This document shows, one piece after another, positions 16,927 through 26,120 of a DNA stretch of 45,673 bases (its first letter is position 1; each line of letters opens with the position of its first letter). The position numbers and the translations under genes were made by a program. Source of the DNA: JAMWZF01 sp041628615 (lineage in GTDB: Bacteria > Pseudomonadota > Alphaproteobacteria > Rhodobacterales > Rhodobacteraceae); the NCBI GenBank assembly GCA_041628615.1, contig JBFKOW010000004.1, positions 1-45,673 on the forward strand, in the 5' to 3' direction. The notes beneath the pieces are model-generated. The model ran no database searches. It saw only the letters and a list, made by a program, of their open reading frames with translations, and had not been told where the DNA came from.

Positions 16927-18519
16927 ATGTCACTGAAACTGAACCTCGTGACGGGCGCCCTGCTGGCCGCGCTGTGCGCGTCCACTGCGTCCGCGCAGGC
17001 GCTCGTCTATTGCTCCGAAGGTTCACCCGAGGGGTTCGACCCCGCGCTCTACACCGCGGGGACCACCTTCGACGCGTCAAGCCACCCGATCTACAACCGC
17101 CTGGCCGAGTTCCGGACCGGCACCACCGAGGTCATCCCGGGCCTCGCCGAGAGCTGGGAAGTGTCCGAGGACGGCCTGACCGTCACCTTCAACCTGCGCC
17201 GGGGCGTGTCGTTCCACAGCAACGACATGTTCACGCCGACCCGCGACTTCAACGCGGACGACGTCATCTTCACCTTCGACCGGCAGGGCAACGAGGCGAA
17301 CCCGTACTACACGGTCTCGGGGGGCACCTGGGAATACTTCGGCGGCATGTCGATGCCCGAGTTGATCGACAGCATCGAGAAGGTCGACGACTACACCGTC
17401 GTGTTCAAGCTGACCCGCCCCGAGGCGCCCTTCATCGCCAACATGGCGATGGACTTCGCCTCGATCGTCTCGGCCGAATACGCCGACGCGATGATGGCGG
17501 CGGGAACGCCCGAGATGGTGAACCAGGCCCCGATCGGGACCGGTCCCTTCACCTTCCAGGCCTACCAGAAGGACGCGGTGATCCGGTACCTGCGCAACGA
17601 CAACTACTGGGGCGAGCCGGCCCGGGTCGAAGCGCTCATCTTCGCGATCACCCCCGACGCCTCGGTCCGCTACCAGAAGGTGCAGGCCGGCGAATGCCAC
17701 GTCATGGCCTACCCGAACCCCGCCGACATCGCCGCGATGAAGGAAGCCGAGGACATCGTGGTCATGGAGCAGGAAGGTCTGAACGTGGGCTACCTCGCCT
17801 ACAACACGACCCAGCCGCCCTATGACAACGCCAATGTCCGCCGCGCCCTGAACATGGCGATCGACAAGCAGGCGATCATCGACGTGGTGTTCCAGGGCTC
17901 CGGCCAGATCGCCAAGAACCCGATCCCGCCGACCATGTGGTCCTACAACGAGAACACCGTTGACGATCCCTACGATCCCGAGGCCGCCCGCGCGATGCTC
18001 GAGGCCGAAGGCGTCACGGACCTGGCGATGAAGATCTGGGCGATGCCGGTGCAGCGGCCCTACAACCCGAACGCACGCCGCATGGCGGAACTGATGCAGG
18101 AGGATTTCGCCAAGATCGGCGTAACGGTCGAGATCGTGTCCTACGAGTGGGGCGAGTACCTGTCGCGTTCGCGTGAACTGGACCGCGACGGCGCCGTGCT
18201 CCTGGGCTGGACCGGCGACAACGGCGACCCGGACAACTTCCTGGCCGTCCTGCTGGGCTGCGACGGCCGCGAGAACTCGAACCGCGCGCAGTGGTGCTAC
18301 CAGCCGTTCGAGGACCTGATCCAGCAGGCGAAGGTCCTGTCGAACCAGGACGAGCGTGCCGCGCTCTACGAGCAGGCGCAGCTGATCTTCAAGGAGCAGG
18401 CCCCCTGGGCCACGATCGCCCATTCGGTGGTCTACATGGTGATGCGGCCCGAGGTGGAGAACTACATCGTCCACCCGCTCGGCGGCCACATCTTCAACCA
18501 GGTCGGCCTGTCGAACTGA
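16927..18519 (+). CDS. dppA: Dipeptide ABC transporter periplasmic binding protein DppA
   Basis: A 530-residue SBP_bac_5 family protein. ATG 16927 with AAGGGAG upstream opens a signal peptide (MSLKLNLVTGALLAALCAST, cleavage after ASAQA). The mature protein closely follows E. coli DppA as I remember it: LVYCSEGSPEGFDP, EVIPGLAESWEVSEDG, LTRPEAPFIANMAMDFASI, ITPDASVRYQKVQAGECHVM, AMPVQRPYNPNARRMAELMQ and GWTGDNGDPDNF are near-identical blocks. It binds di- and tripeptides in the periplasm and delivers them to DppBCDF. It is the first gene of the operon and is followed by a strong stem-loop, as is usual after binding-protein genes. The 283 bp before it hold no recognisable gene; no convincing promoter was identified there. 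Confidence 0.95.
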   Translation: MSLKLNLVTGALLAALCASTASAQALVYCSEGSPEGFDPALYTAGTTFDASSHPIYNRLAEFRTGTTEVIPGLAESWEVSEDGLTVTFNLRRGVSFHSNDMFTPTRDFNADDVIFTFDRQGNEANPYYTVSGGTWEYFGGMSMPELIDSIEKVDDYTVVFKLTRPEAPFIANMAMDFASIVSAEYADAMMAAGTPEMVNQAPIGTGPFTFQAYQKDAVIRYLRNDNYWGEPARVEALIFAITPDASVRYQKVQAGECHVMAYPNPADIAAMKEAEDIVVMEQEGLNVGYLAYNTTQPPYDNANVRRALNMAIDKQAIIDVVFQGSGQIAKNPIPPTMWSYNENTVDDPYDPEAARAMLEAEGVTDLAMKIWAMPVQRPYNPNARRMAELMQEDFAKIGVTVEIVSYEWGEYLSRSRELDRDGAVLLGWTGDNGDPDNFLAVLLGCDGRENSNRAQWCYQPFEDLIQQAKVLSNQDERAALYEQAQLIFKEQAPWATIAHSVVYMVMRPEVENYIVHPLGGHIFNQVGLSN

Positions 18520-18535
18520 CCGGCCGGACACCACG

Positions 18536-18562
18536 GGGGGCGGCGCGCCCGGCGCCGCCCCC
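18536..18562 (+). terminator. Intraoperonic stem-loop after dppA
   Basis: Perfect 11-bp stem (GGGGGCGGCGC 18536-18546 with GCGCCGCCCCC 18552-18562) and five-base loop. It lies 17 bp after the dppA stop. No U-tract follows, so partial termination or protection of the dppA mRNA 3' end is more likely than full termination. This would let the binding protein exceed the membrane subunits. Confidence 0.7.
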
Positions 18563-18604
18563 TCATCGTCTCGCGACTGACAGACTGGTTCCGGACCCGG
18601 CCCG

Positions 18605-19698
18605 ATGCTGAGCGATCGCCTTGCCGCCTATGCCGCCGTCGCCGCCGATCTCGGCGTCGATGCCGTGGCGCTGGTGCCGGGGCCGAACTTCGCCCGCGCC
18701 GTCGGGCACGCCTTCATGAGCCACGAGCGGCCCTTCGTTCTGGTCGTTCCGGCCAGGGGCGCGCCCGCCGCGCTGGTGCCCAACCTCGAACTGCGCAGCT
18801 GGGATCTCGTCGGCTTCGAGGGCGCCGTCTTCGACTGGCGCGACCAGACCGGCCATGACGCCGCGTTCTCGGCGTTGATGGACCATCTCGGGATCGCCTC
18901 GCTCGCCGTCGAGGGCCAGGTGATGCGGGTCTTCGTGCACCACGCCTTCAAGCGGGCGCAGCCCGGCCTGACGATCGTCGATGCCGAGACCGCGATCTCG
19001 GCCCTGCGCATGGTCAAGACCGCCCCGGACATCGCGGCGCTGCAGGCGGCGATCGACATCTCGGAACGCGCGCTGGCGCGGACCCTCGAATCCGTGCGGC
19101 CGGGGCAGACCGAGAAGGAGGTCGAGCAGGCGCTGGTCCGGGCGCTGTTCGACGAGGGCGCCGAGGACCAGTCCTTTCCGCCCATCGTCGCGGCCGGCGA
19201 CGGGTCGGCCCGCCCGCACGCCAAGGCCAGGAAGGACTACGCGATCCGGCCGGGCGACGCGCTGCTGCTGGATTTCGGCGCGCGCAAGGACGGCTTCGCC
19301 GCCGACATCACCCGCACGGTCTTCGTGGGCCACGCCACCGACGAGGCGCAGGCGGTCTACGACACGGTGCTGCGCGCGAACCTGAAGGGGTTCGAGGTGA
19401 CGCGGGCCGGCGTGACCGCCCACGCCATCGACGACGCCGTCACCGGGGTCCTGGAGGCGTCGCCCTTTGCCGACCGGATCCGCACCAAGACCGGGCACGG
19501 GCTTGGCCGGGAGGTGCACGAGGCCCCCTACATCATGCGGGGCAACCACATGATCCTGCCCGCCGGCACGGTCTACACCAACGAGCCGGGTCTCTACGAG
19601 ATCGGCAGTTTCGGCGTGCGGATCGAGGACGACGTCCTCGTCACCGACACCGGCGCCACCTCCCTGACCCGGTTTCCAAAGGAGCTCACGGTCCTGCC

Positions 19699-19705
<7 letters not shown>
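18605..19705 (+). CDS. M24 family metallopeptidase (Xaa-Pro aminopeptidase/dipeptidase type)
   Basis: A 366-residue pita-bread peptidase. N-terminal residues about 1-130 form the creatinase-like domain and about 140-366 the catalytic domain. The five metal ligands of the family are identifiable: Asp in LLLDFGARKDGF, Asp in AADITRTVFVG, His in TGHGLGREVHEAPY, Glu in TNEPGLYE and Glu in GVRIEDDVLV. It should cleave Xaa-Pro or short peptides in the cytoplasm using two divalent metals. It sits between dppA and dppB and overlaps dppB by seven bases, so imported peptides are probably its substrates. ATG 18605 has no obvious ribosome-binding site, but no better start is seen. Which of PepP, PepQ or another M24 subgroup it belongs to is not settled. 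Confidence 0.9.
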
Positions 19706-20705
<1,000 letters not shown>

Positions 20706-20706
<1 letters not shown>

Positions 20707-21617
20707 TGGCCGACGCCTCGACCACCCCCGCCCCGGCCGGCGCGGCCGGCAAGCGCCCGGGCGGACTGCGCGAGTTCTGGTTCTATTTCCGCGAGAACCG
20801 GGGTGCGGTGTTCGGCCTGTGGATCTTCGCGATCTTCGCGGTGCTGGCGCTCTTCGGTCCGCTGATCGCGCCGCACGATCCGACCGAGCAGTTCCGCGAG
20901 GCGGCGCTGCAGCCCCCGTTCTGGCAGGCCGGCGGCGACTGGACCTATCCGCTCGGCACCGATCCGCTGGGCCGGGACATGCTGTCGCGCCTGATCATTG
21001 GCGCCCGGTATTCGTTCTTCGTCGGCATCGTGGTGGTGAGCGTCGCGGCCTCGGGCGGGATCCTGATCGGGCTGCTGGCGGGGTTCGCGCCGAAATGGGT
21101 CGACGCGATCATCATGCGGATCATGGACATCATCCTGGCGTTCCCGTCGCTGCTGCTGGCGCTGGTGCTGGTGGCGATCCTCGGCCCGTCCCTGACCAAC
21201 GCGATGATCGCCATCGCGATCGTGCTGCAGCCCCACTACGTGCGCCTGACCCGCGCCAGCGTGCTGTCGGAACGGCAGAAGGACTATGTCACCGCCGCCC
21301 GCGTCGCCGGGGCCGGGACCGCCCGGCTGATGTTCGTCACCGTGCTGCCGAACTGCCTTGCGCCGATCATCGTCCAGGCGGCGCTGTCGTTCTCGACCGC
21401 GATCCTCGACGCGGCGGCGCTCGGGTTCCTCGGCATGGGGGCGCAGCCGCCGACCCCGGAATGGGGCACGATGCTGGCCGAGGCGCGCGAGTTCATCCTG
21501 CGGGCCTGGTGGGTGGTGACCTTCCCGGGGCTCGCCATCCTGATCACGGTGCTGGCCATCAACCTGATGGGCGACGGGTTGCGCGACGCGCTGGACCCGA
21601 AGCTGAAACGGAGCTGA
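20706..21617 (+). CDS. dppC: Dipeptide ABC transporter permease DppC
   Basis: A 303-residue permease. The start is ATG 20706, sharing one base with the dppB stop; the frame is open far upstream but only inside dppB. The N-terminal extension is Ala/Pro-rich, then LREFWFYFRENRGAVFGLWIFAIFAVLALFGPLIAP gives the first helix of the DppC/OppC type. The motif YPLGTDPLGRDMLSRLIIGAR and the EAA loop VTAARVAGAGTARLMFVTVLPNCLAPIIV are present, followed by ILDAAALGFLGMGAQPPTPEWG. It partners with DppB in the membrane. A three-base gap leads to dppD. Confidence 0.94.
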
Positions 21618-21620
21618 CGA

Positions 21621-22598
21621 ATGAGCCTCCTGCGGATCCGCAACCTCAGCGTCGACTTCCTGACCGCCTCCGGCCGCTTCCGGGCCGTCGACTCGGTCGA
21701 CCAGGATGTCGATACCGGCGAGATCCTCGCCATCGTCGGCGAAAGCGGCTCGGGCAAGTCGGTGTCGATGCTGGCGCTGATGGGCCTGCTGCCGTGGACC
21801 GCCAAGGTCACCGCCGACGAGATGACCTTCGACGGCAAGGACCTCTTGCGGATGGACGGCCGGTCCCGGCGCCGGATCGTCGGCAACGACCTGGCGATGA
21901 TCTTCCAGGAGCCGATGTCGTCGCTGAACCCCTGCTTCCGGGTCGGCTGGCAGATCAAGGAGGCGCTGCGCTTTCACCTCGGGATGGACGCCAGGGCGCG
22001 GCACGCGCGCGCCATCGAGCTGTTCGAGCAGGTCGGCATTCCCGATCCCGAGAAACGGCTGTCGGCGTTTCCGCACCAGATGTCGGGCGGCATGAACCAG
22101 CGGGTGATGATCGCCATGGCCATCGCCTGCAAGCCCAAGCTGCTGATCGCCGACGAACCGACGACGGCGCTGGATGTCACGATCCAGGCGCAGATCCTCG
22201 ATCTGCTGGCGGACCTCCGCCGGGAAACCGGGATGGCGCTGGTGCTGATCACCCACGACATGGGCGTCGTCGCCGAGACCGCGGAGCGCGTCAGCGTGCA
22301 ATACGCCGGCCAGAAGGTCGAGGAACAGGCCGTCGAGCCGCTGTTCGAGACGCCGCACCACCCCTACACGGCGGCGCTTCTCGACGCGCTGCCCGAGCGC
22401 GCGACCGAGCGCCTGCTGCCGACGATCCCGGGCGTGGTGCCCGGCCAGTTCGACCGGCCGCAGGGCTGCCTGTTCTCGCCCCGCTGCAGGTTCGCCGACG
22501 CGGTCTGCAAGACGCGGCCGCCGGCGCCGGGCCCGAAGGCGGTGGGGCTCGCCCGCTGCCATTACCCGCTCAACGCCGACGAAAGGATCGCCTCATGA
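21621..22598 (+). CDS. dppD: Dipeptide ABC transporter ATPase DppD
   Basis: A 325-residue ABC ATPase. All nucleotide-binding motifs are present: Walker A GESGSGKS, Q-loop FQEPMSSLNP, signature MSGGMNQRVMIAMAI, Walker B LLIADEPTTALDV and the switch His in ITHDMG. The C-terminal oligopeptide-transporter extension is visible, with the cysteine cluster CLFSPRCRFADAVC (a bound Fe-S cluster has been reported for some relatives). It pairs with DppF to power dipeptide import. ATG 21621 follows dppC directly, and its stop overlaps dppF by four bases (ATGA). Confidence 0.94.
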   Translation: MSLLRIRNLSVDFLTASGRFRAVDSVDQDVDTGEILAIVGESGSGKSVSMLALMGLLPWTAKVTADEMTFDGKDLLRMDGRSRRRIVGNDLAMIFQEPMSSLNPCFRVGWQIKEALRFHLGMDARARHARAIELFEQVGIPDPEKRLSAFPHQMSGGMNQRVMIAMAIACKPKLLIADEPTTALDVTIQAQILDLLADLRRETGMALVLITHDMGVVAETAERVSVQYAGQKVEEQAVEPLFETPHHPYTAALLDALPERATERLLPTIPGVVPGQFDRPQGCLFSPRCRFADAVCKTRPPAPGPKAVGLARCHYPLNADERIAS

Positions 22599-23548
22599 CC
22601 GGCCCGGTGGTCGAGGCGACCGCGCTTCAGCGCCACTACACCGTCGGCGGCGGGCTGTTCTCGAAGCCCCGCCTGCTGCGCGCCGTCGCGGGGCTCGATT
22701 TCGAACTGGAGGCGGGCAGGACGCTCGCCGTCGTCGGCGAGAGCGGCTGCGGGAAATCCACCCTCGCCCGGATGGTCGCGATGATCGAGGAGCCGACCGA
22801 GGGCCGCCTCGTCCTCGATGGCCGCGCGGTGGTGCCGGCCAACTGGGCGAGCCTGCGCGAAACCGTGCAGATCGTGTTCCAGGATCCCTACGGATCGCTC
22901 AACCCGCGCCAGCGCATCGGCGCGATCCTGCAGGAGCCGCTGATCATCAACCGCCCGGCGATGAGCGCCGCCGAGCGCGAAGCGAAGGCCCGCGAGATGA
23001 TGGCGCTGGTCGGCCTGCGGCCCGAGCACTACGAACGCTATCCGCACATGTTCTCCGGCGGGCAGCGGCAGCGGATCGCGGTCGCGCGGGCGCTGATGCT
23101 GGACCCCAAGGTGCTGGTGCTGGACGAGCCGGTCTCGGCGCTCGACGTCTCGATCCAGAGCGCCATCCTCAACCTTCTGACCGAACTGCAGGACCGGCTC
23201 CGGCTCGCCTACCTGTTCATCAGCCACGACCTGAGCGTCGTGCGCCACGTCGCCGACGACGTCATCGTGATGTATCTCGGCCGCGCGGTCGAGAAGGGAC
23301 CGAAGGAGCAGGTCTTCGGCGCGCCGCGGCACCCCTACACGCGGGCCCTCCTGTCGGCGACGCCGGTGGCGGATCCCAAGGCGGTCAAGGAGCGCATCAA
23401 GCTGACCGGCGAGTTGCCGTCGCCGCTCGCGATCCCGGAGGGCTGCGCCTTCGCGCCGCGCTGCTGGAAGGCCCAGTCGCGCTGCCGCAAGGAGGTGCCG
23501 CAGCTCGAGGGGACGCCGCACGGCGCGGCCTGCTTTTTCCCCGACTGA
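22595..23548 (+). CDS. dppF: Dipeptide ABC transporter ATPase DppF
   Basis: A 317-residue ABC ATPase. ATG 22595 overlaps the dppD stop; the longer open frame upstream lies within dppC and dppD. Motifs are Walker A GESGCGKST, Q-loop FQDPYGSLNP, signature FSGGQRQRIAVARAL, Walker B VLVLDEPVSALDVS, switch His in FISHDLSVV, and a C-terminal cysteine-containing segment (GCAFAPRCWKAQSRC). The block RYPHMFSGGQRQRIA and the ending HPYTRALLSATP match DppF as I know it. It is the last gene of the operon. Downstream DNA (23549-23880) has no recognisable gene and no convincing terminator. Confidence 0.94.
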   Translation: MTGPVVEATALQRHYTVGGGLFSKPRLLRAVAGLDFELEAGRTLAVVGESGCGKSTLARMVAMIEEPTEGRLVLDGRAVVPANWASLRETVQIVFQDPYGSLNPRQRIGAILQEPLIINRPAMSAAEREAKAREMMALVGLRPEHYERYPHMFSGGQRQRIAVARALMLDPKVLVLDEPVSALDVSIQSAILNLLTELQDRLRLAYLFISHDLSVVRHVADDVIVMYLGRAVEKGPKEQVFGAPRHPYTRALLSATPVADPKAVKERIKLTGELPSPLAIPEGCAFAPRCWKAQSRCRKEVPQLEGTPHGAACFFPD

Positions 23549-23880
23549 GAGCGGCCCCCAGCCGGCGACCGCGCCCCGCCGGTCTGTCCCCGAGGTCGCC
23601 GAGGCGGTGATGATCGGGGCATCCCGGCTGCGAAGGAGTCCGTCGCGGGAACCGCCCCGACCGCATCGCCGAAGCCGCCCGCGATCATCGCCGATGCCGC
23701 GCCGGCCGAAGGCGGGTGAGGGTTGAGGATGTCGGGCAAGTTGCGGACCGACCAAAAACCGCCGGACGCCAGGGGTTGGCGCGGGTCTCCGACACCGAAT
23801 GGCCAAGCGACACTCCGTTCCTGGACCATCGGCTCCCGAAACCCGCATTCATCTGGATCAGAGGTTGTTCAGGCCCCGAC
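23549..23880. other. Unassigned intergenic DNA, possible gene debris
   Basis: About 330 bp between dppF and the SDR remnant. No reading frame on either strand shows family motifs, a ribosome-binding site or a start that would make it a gene. On the minus strand it begins where SDR similarity stops, so it may be unrelated DNA joined by a deletion or an insertion scar. No inverted-repeat ends or target duplication could be defined by eye. Confidence 0.4.
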
Positions 23881-24193
23881 GCTCGAAGCGGACCAGCCGG
23901 ATCCGACCGCGCAGGCATCCCGGCTGCATTTGCCAATGCGACCGGGCGCCCGAACACGTCCAGCAAGGACGCAGCCATCGCTTCGCATGCGGGCGTGTCG
24001 CTGATATTCGCATGACCGCCTGGGCCCGCCGGCCGATCGCACGGATCCCCTCGGCCAAGGCGTCGATCGCCGCTTCCTGACCGGCTATGTCGTCGCGACC
24101 CAGATCATGACCGCGCCGACGGATGTCCCGCGCCATGGCTGCGCCGATGCACCGGCAGGCGCCGGTCACGCGCGCGGACCTGCTCTCGGTCGT
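23880..24193 (-). pseudogene. Decayed short-chain dehydrogenase/reductase (SDR) gene
   Basis: Remnant of an NAD(P)-dependent SDR, the last gene of the sugar operon. A perfect GGAGGTGA (24195-24202) precedes ACG at 24191-24193 where ATG is expected. The frame then reads RVTGACRCIGAAMARDIRRR, the Rossmann loop, with Cys replacing the middle Gly of the TGxxxGIG motif. After RRAQAV a single-base deletion near 24011-24013 shifts the frame; the other frame continues ANISDTPACEAMAASLLDVF and then GRPVALANAAGMPARSD, including the NAAG motif. Similarity ends near 23880, so the catalytic Tyr-Lys half is missing. Lost start, lost Gly, frameshift and truncation together show an inactive gene. Confidence 0.8.
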
Positions 24194-24259
24194 GTCACCT
24201 CCATCGGCGGCAGGCGCTTCGGGCGATCCGGGTCGTGCGGGCCCCGGACACCCGCCTCG

Positions 24260-25747
24260 TCATCCGAGGACGGCCTTCAGGCCCGGATAAAGCGCCAGAT
24301 ATCGCTCGTAGATCCCGTTGTACCTCTCGACATTCTCGGGGTTCGGCTCGACCAGATGGCCAGGGTGGACCATCGCGGCGATACCCTCGTCGATGCTTGC
24401 GAACCGGCCGGCACCGTGGGCCGCGAGGACGGCCGATCCCGTGGAGGGCGCATCCCGCGACGCCGGCACCCGAATCGGAATGCCGGCCGTATCGGCATGG
24501 ATCTGCAGCCACAGGTCGGACGCGGCGGCTCCGCCGCCGACCGTCATCTCCGAACTCGTGTAGCCCGCCCGCGCGAATGCGTCGAGAATGGCGCGCGTGC
24601 CGAACCCGATGCCTTCCATGATGGCGCGGAAGATATGGTGCCTTTCATGGGCAAGCGTCAGCCCCACGATGGCGCCGCGCGACAGGGGGTCGGTGTAGGG
24701 GGTGCGATTGCCCTGGAAATGATCCTGCACGATCAGCCCGTCCGCGCCCGGTTCAAGAGCGGCGGCCCTCGCATTCAGGTCATCGTAGTCGAGGCCGCCA
24801 GTCAGCCGGCCCAGCCAGTTCATGATCGATCCGGTCGAGGTCTGGCCGCCCTCGACCACATAGCGGCCGGGGTAGACGATGTCCGCGTAGGATCCCCAGA
24901 CCCCCGGCGCATTCAGCGGCGCGTCGGTCACGCCGAACTGGAGGTGGCTCGACCCGGTGATCAACGCCAGCTGCCCCGGCCGCGCCACGCCCAGCCCGAT
25001 CATCCCGATCAGCGCGTCCGCGCCGCCCTGCACGACCTTGACCGACGGGCGCAGGCCCAACTCCTCGGCGGCGCGGGCGGTAAGGGTTCCGATCACCTCT
25101 CCCGGAGCCACGACGCGGGGCGGCCATTTGTCCAGCAGCGCCTCGATGCCGAGCGCCCGGACCAGCGAGGCGGCCCAGCCGCCGGCGTCGTTCCGGTAGT
25201 GCCAGCGCAGGCCGACGTTATCGAGGCTCGCCGCCCATTCGCCCGTGAGGTGGTAGGTCAGGAAGTCCTGGTATTCGCAGATGCGGTAGGCGCGGTCGAA
25301 GGTCTCGGGCTCGTTGCGCTTGAGCCAGAGCGCCTTGGGGATCATCCATTCCGCCGAGACCGGTCCCCGACCGCCGCCGTTCAGGCGCAGCGCCGGGTCG
25401 CCGGTGGCGAGCACCGCGTCGGCCTCGGCGCTGGCGCGAACGTCCATCCAGATCAGCGCGGGCCGCAGGGCTTTGCCGTTTTCGTCCAGAGCGACCACCG
25501 AACAGCACGTTGTGGCATAGGCGATCGCCTCGATCTGCGAGGGGTCGACACCGGCCTTGGCGATGGCCCCGCGCGACGCCTTCACGAAATTCGCCCACCA
25601 GTCGGCGGGGTCCTGCTCGGCCCGCGCACCGGCGGCGAACCTGGTCTCGTAGGGCACGGCGACGCTGCCGAGTTCCTTGCCGGTCAGGTCATAGACCCGG
25701 GCCCGCAGGCTCTCGGTTCCGCCGTCAGCGGTCAGGAAACAGGCCAT
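24260..25747 (-). CDS. FGGY-family carbohydrate kinase (pentulokinase-like)
   Basis: A 495-residue sugar kinase of the FGGY family, which phosphorylates ketoses or polyols with ATP. ATG 25747 follows GGAGGAGAACC. The N-terminal domain shows FLTADGGTESLRARVYD (phosphate loop), YATTCCSVVALDENG and ALIWMDVRASAEAD. The C-terminal ATPase-fold domain shows VVQGGADALIGMIGLG, ITGSSHLQFGV and MTVGGGAAASDLWLQIHADT. Length is typical. Which ketose it uses cannot be decided. It is downstream of the TPP/lipoyl complex genes and 43 bp after the AhpD-like gene in one transcript from the sugar ABC operon. The SDR remnant follows, so the kinase is now the last intact gene. Confidence 0.92.
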   Translation of the reverse strand: MACFLTADGGTESLRARVYDLTGKELGSVAVPYETRFAAGARAEQDPADWWANFVKASRGAIAKAGVDPSQIEAIAYATTCCSVVALDENGKALRPALIWMDVRASAEADAVLATGDPALRLNGGGRGPVSAEWMIPKALWLKRNEPETFDRAYRICEYQDFLTYHLTGEWAASLDNVGLRWHYRNDAGGWAASLVRALGIEALLDKWPPRVVAPGEVIGTLTARAAEELGLRPSVKVVQGGADALIGMIGLGVARPGQLALITGSSHLQFGVTDAPLNAPGVWGSYADIVYPGRYVVEGGQTSTGSIMNWLGRLTGGLDYDDLNARAAALEPGADGLIVQDHFQGNRTPYTDPLSRGAIVGLTLAHERHHIFRAIMEGIGFGTRAILDAFARAGYTSSEMTVGGGAAASDLWLQIHADTAGIPIRVPASRDAPSTGSAVLAAHGAGRFASIDEGIAAMVHPGHLVEPNPENVERYNGIYERYLALYPGLKAVLG

Positions 25748-25790
25748 GGTTCTCCTCCCTTCGTCCTCTTCCTCGTCCTCGGCGCTTGCG

Positions 25791-26120
25791 TCACAGGGCC
25801 CGGAAGGCTTCCAGCGCCTTGCCGGCATACATCACCGCAGGGCCGCCGCCCATTTCCACTGCAACCTCCAGAGCCTCCACCAGCGCGGCCTCGTCGGCGC
25901 CATGCCGTCGGGCCGCGTCGACGTGATACAGGATGCAGTCCTCACACCCCTTGGTCACGGCGATCGCGGTGGCGATCAGCTCCTTCTGCGCGATCGAGAA
26001 ACTGCCGGCGCGGCTCGCGACCTTCGAGACCTTCGCGAAACCGTCGAACAGGTCCGGGCTGGTCTTGGCGAAAGCGCCCATCCGGGCTTTCGCGGCGGTC
26101 AGGTCGTCCTTCGGGCTCAT
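25791..26120 (-). CDS. Carboxymuconolactone decarboxylase / AhpD-like protein
   Basis: A 109-residue CMD-fold protein. ATG 26120 overlaps the stop of the E2 gene (ATGA). The redox motif KGCEDCILYHVDAAR gives the AhpD-type CxxC plus His, and GADEAALVEALEVAVEMGGGPAVMY is the usual helix that follows. AhpD proteins use the CxxC pair to pass electrons from dihydrolipoyl groups to peroxiredoxins (known for mycobacterial AhpD). Lying directly after a lipoyl-domain gene, it may reoxidise or protect that lipoyl group; this is inference. A decarboxylase role is unlikely given the CxxC. Confidence 0.88.
   Translation of the reverse strand: MSPKDDLTAAKARMGAFAKTSPDLFDGFAKVSKVASRAGSFSIAQKELIATAIAVTKGCEDCILYHVDAARRHGADEAALVEALEVAVEMGGGPAVMYAGKALEAFRAL

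Noticed and set aside
20819..22594. Long N-terminal extension in frame with DppF
   Set aside because: It lies inside dppC and dppD; the true start is ATG 22595 overlapping the dppD stop.
23335..23829. Minus-strand open frame between dppF and the SDR remnant
   Set aside because: No recognisable motifs, overlaps the dppF 3' end, and no convincing start signals.
23850..23885. Possible insertion-sequence end near GAGGTTGTTCAGG
   Set aside because: No matching inverted end, transposase fragment or target duplication could be found.
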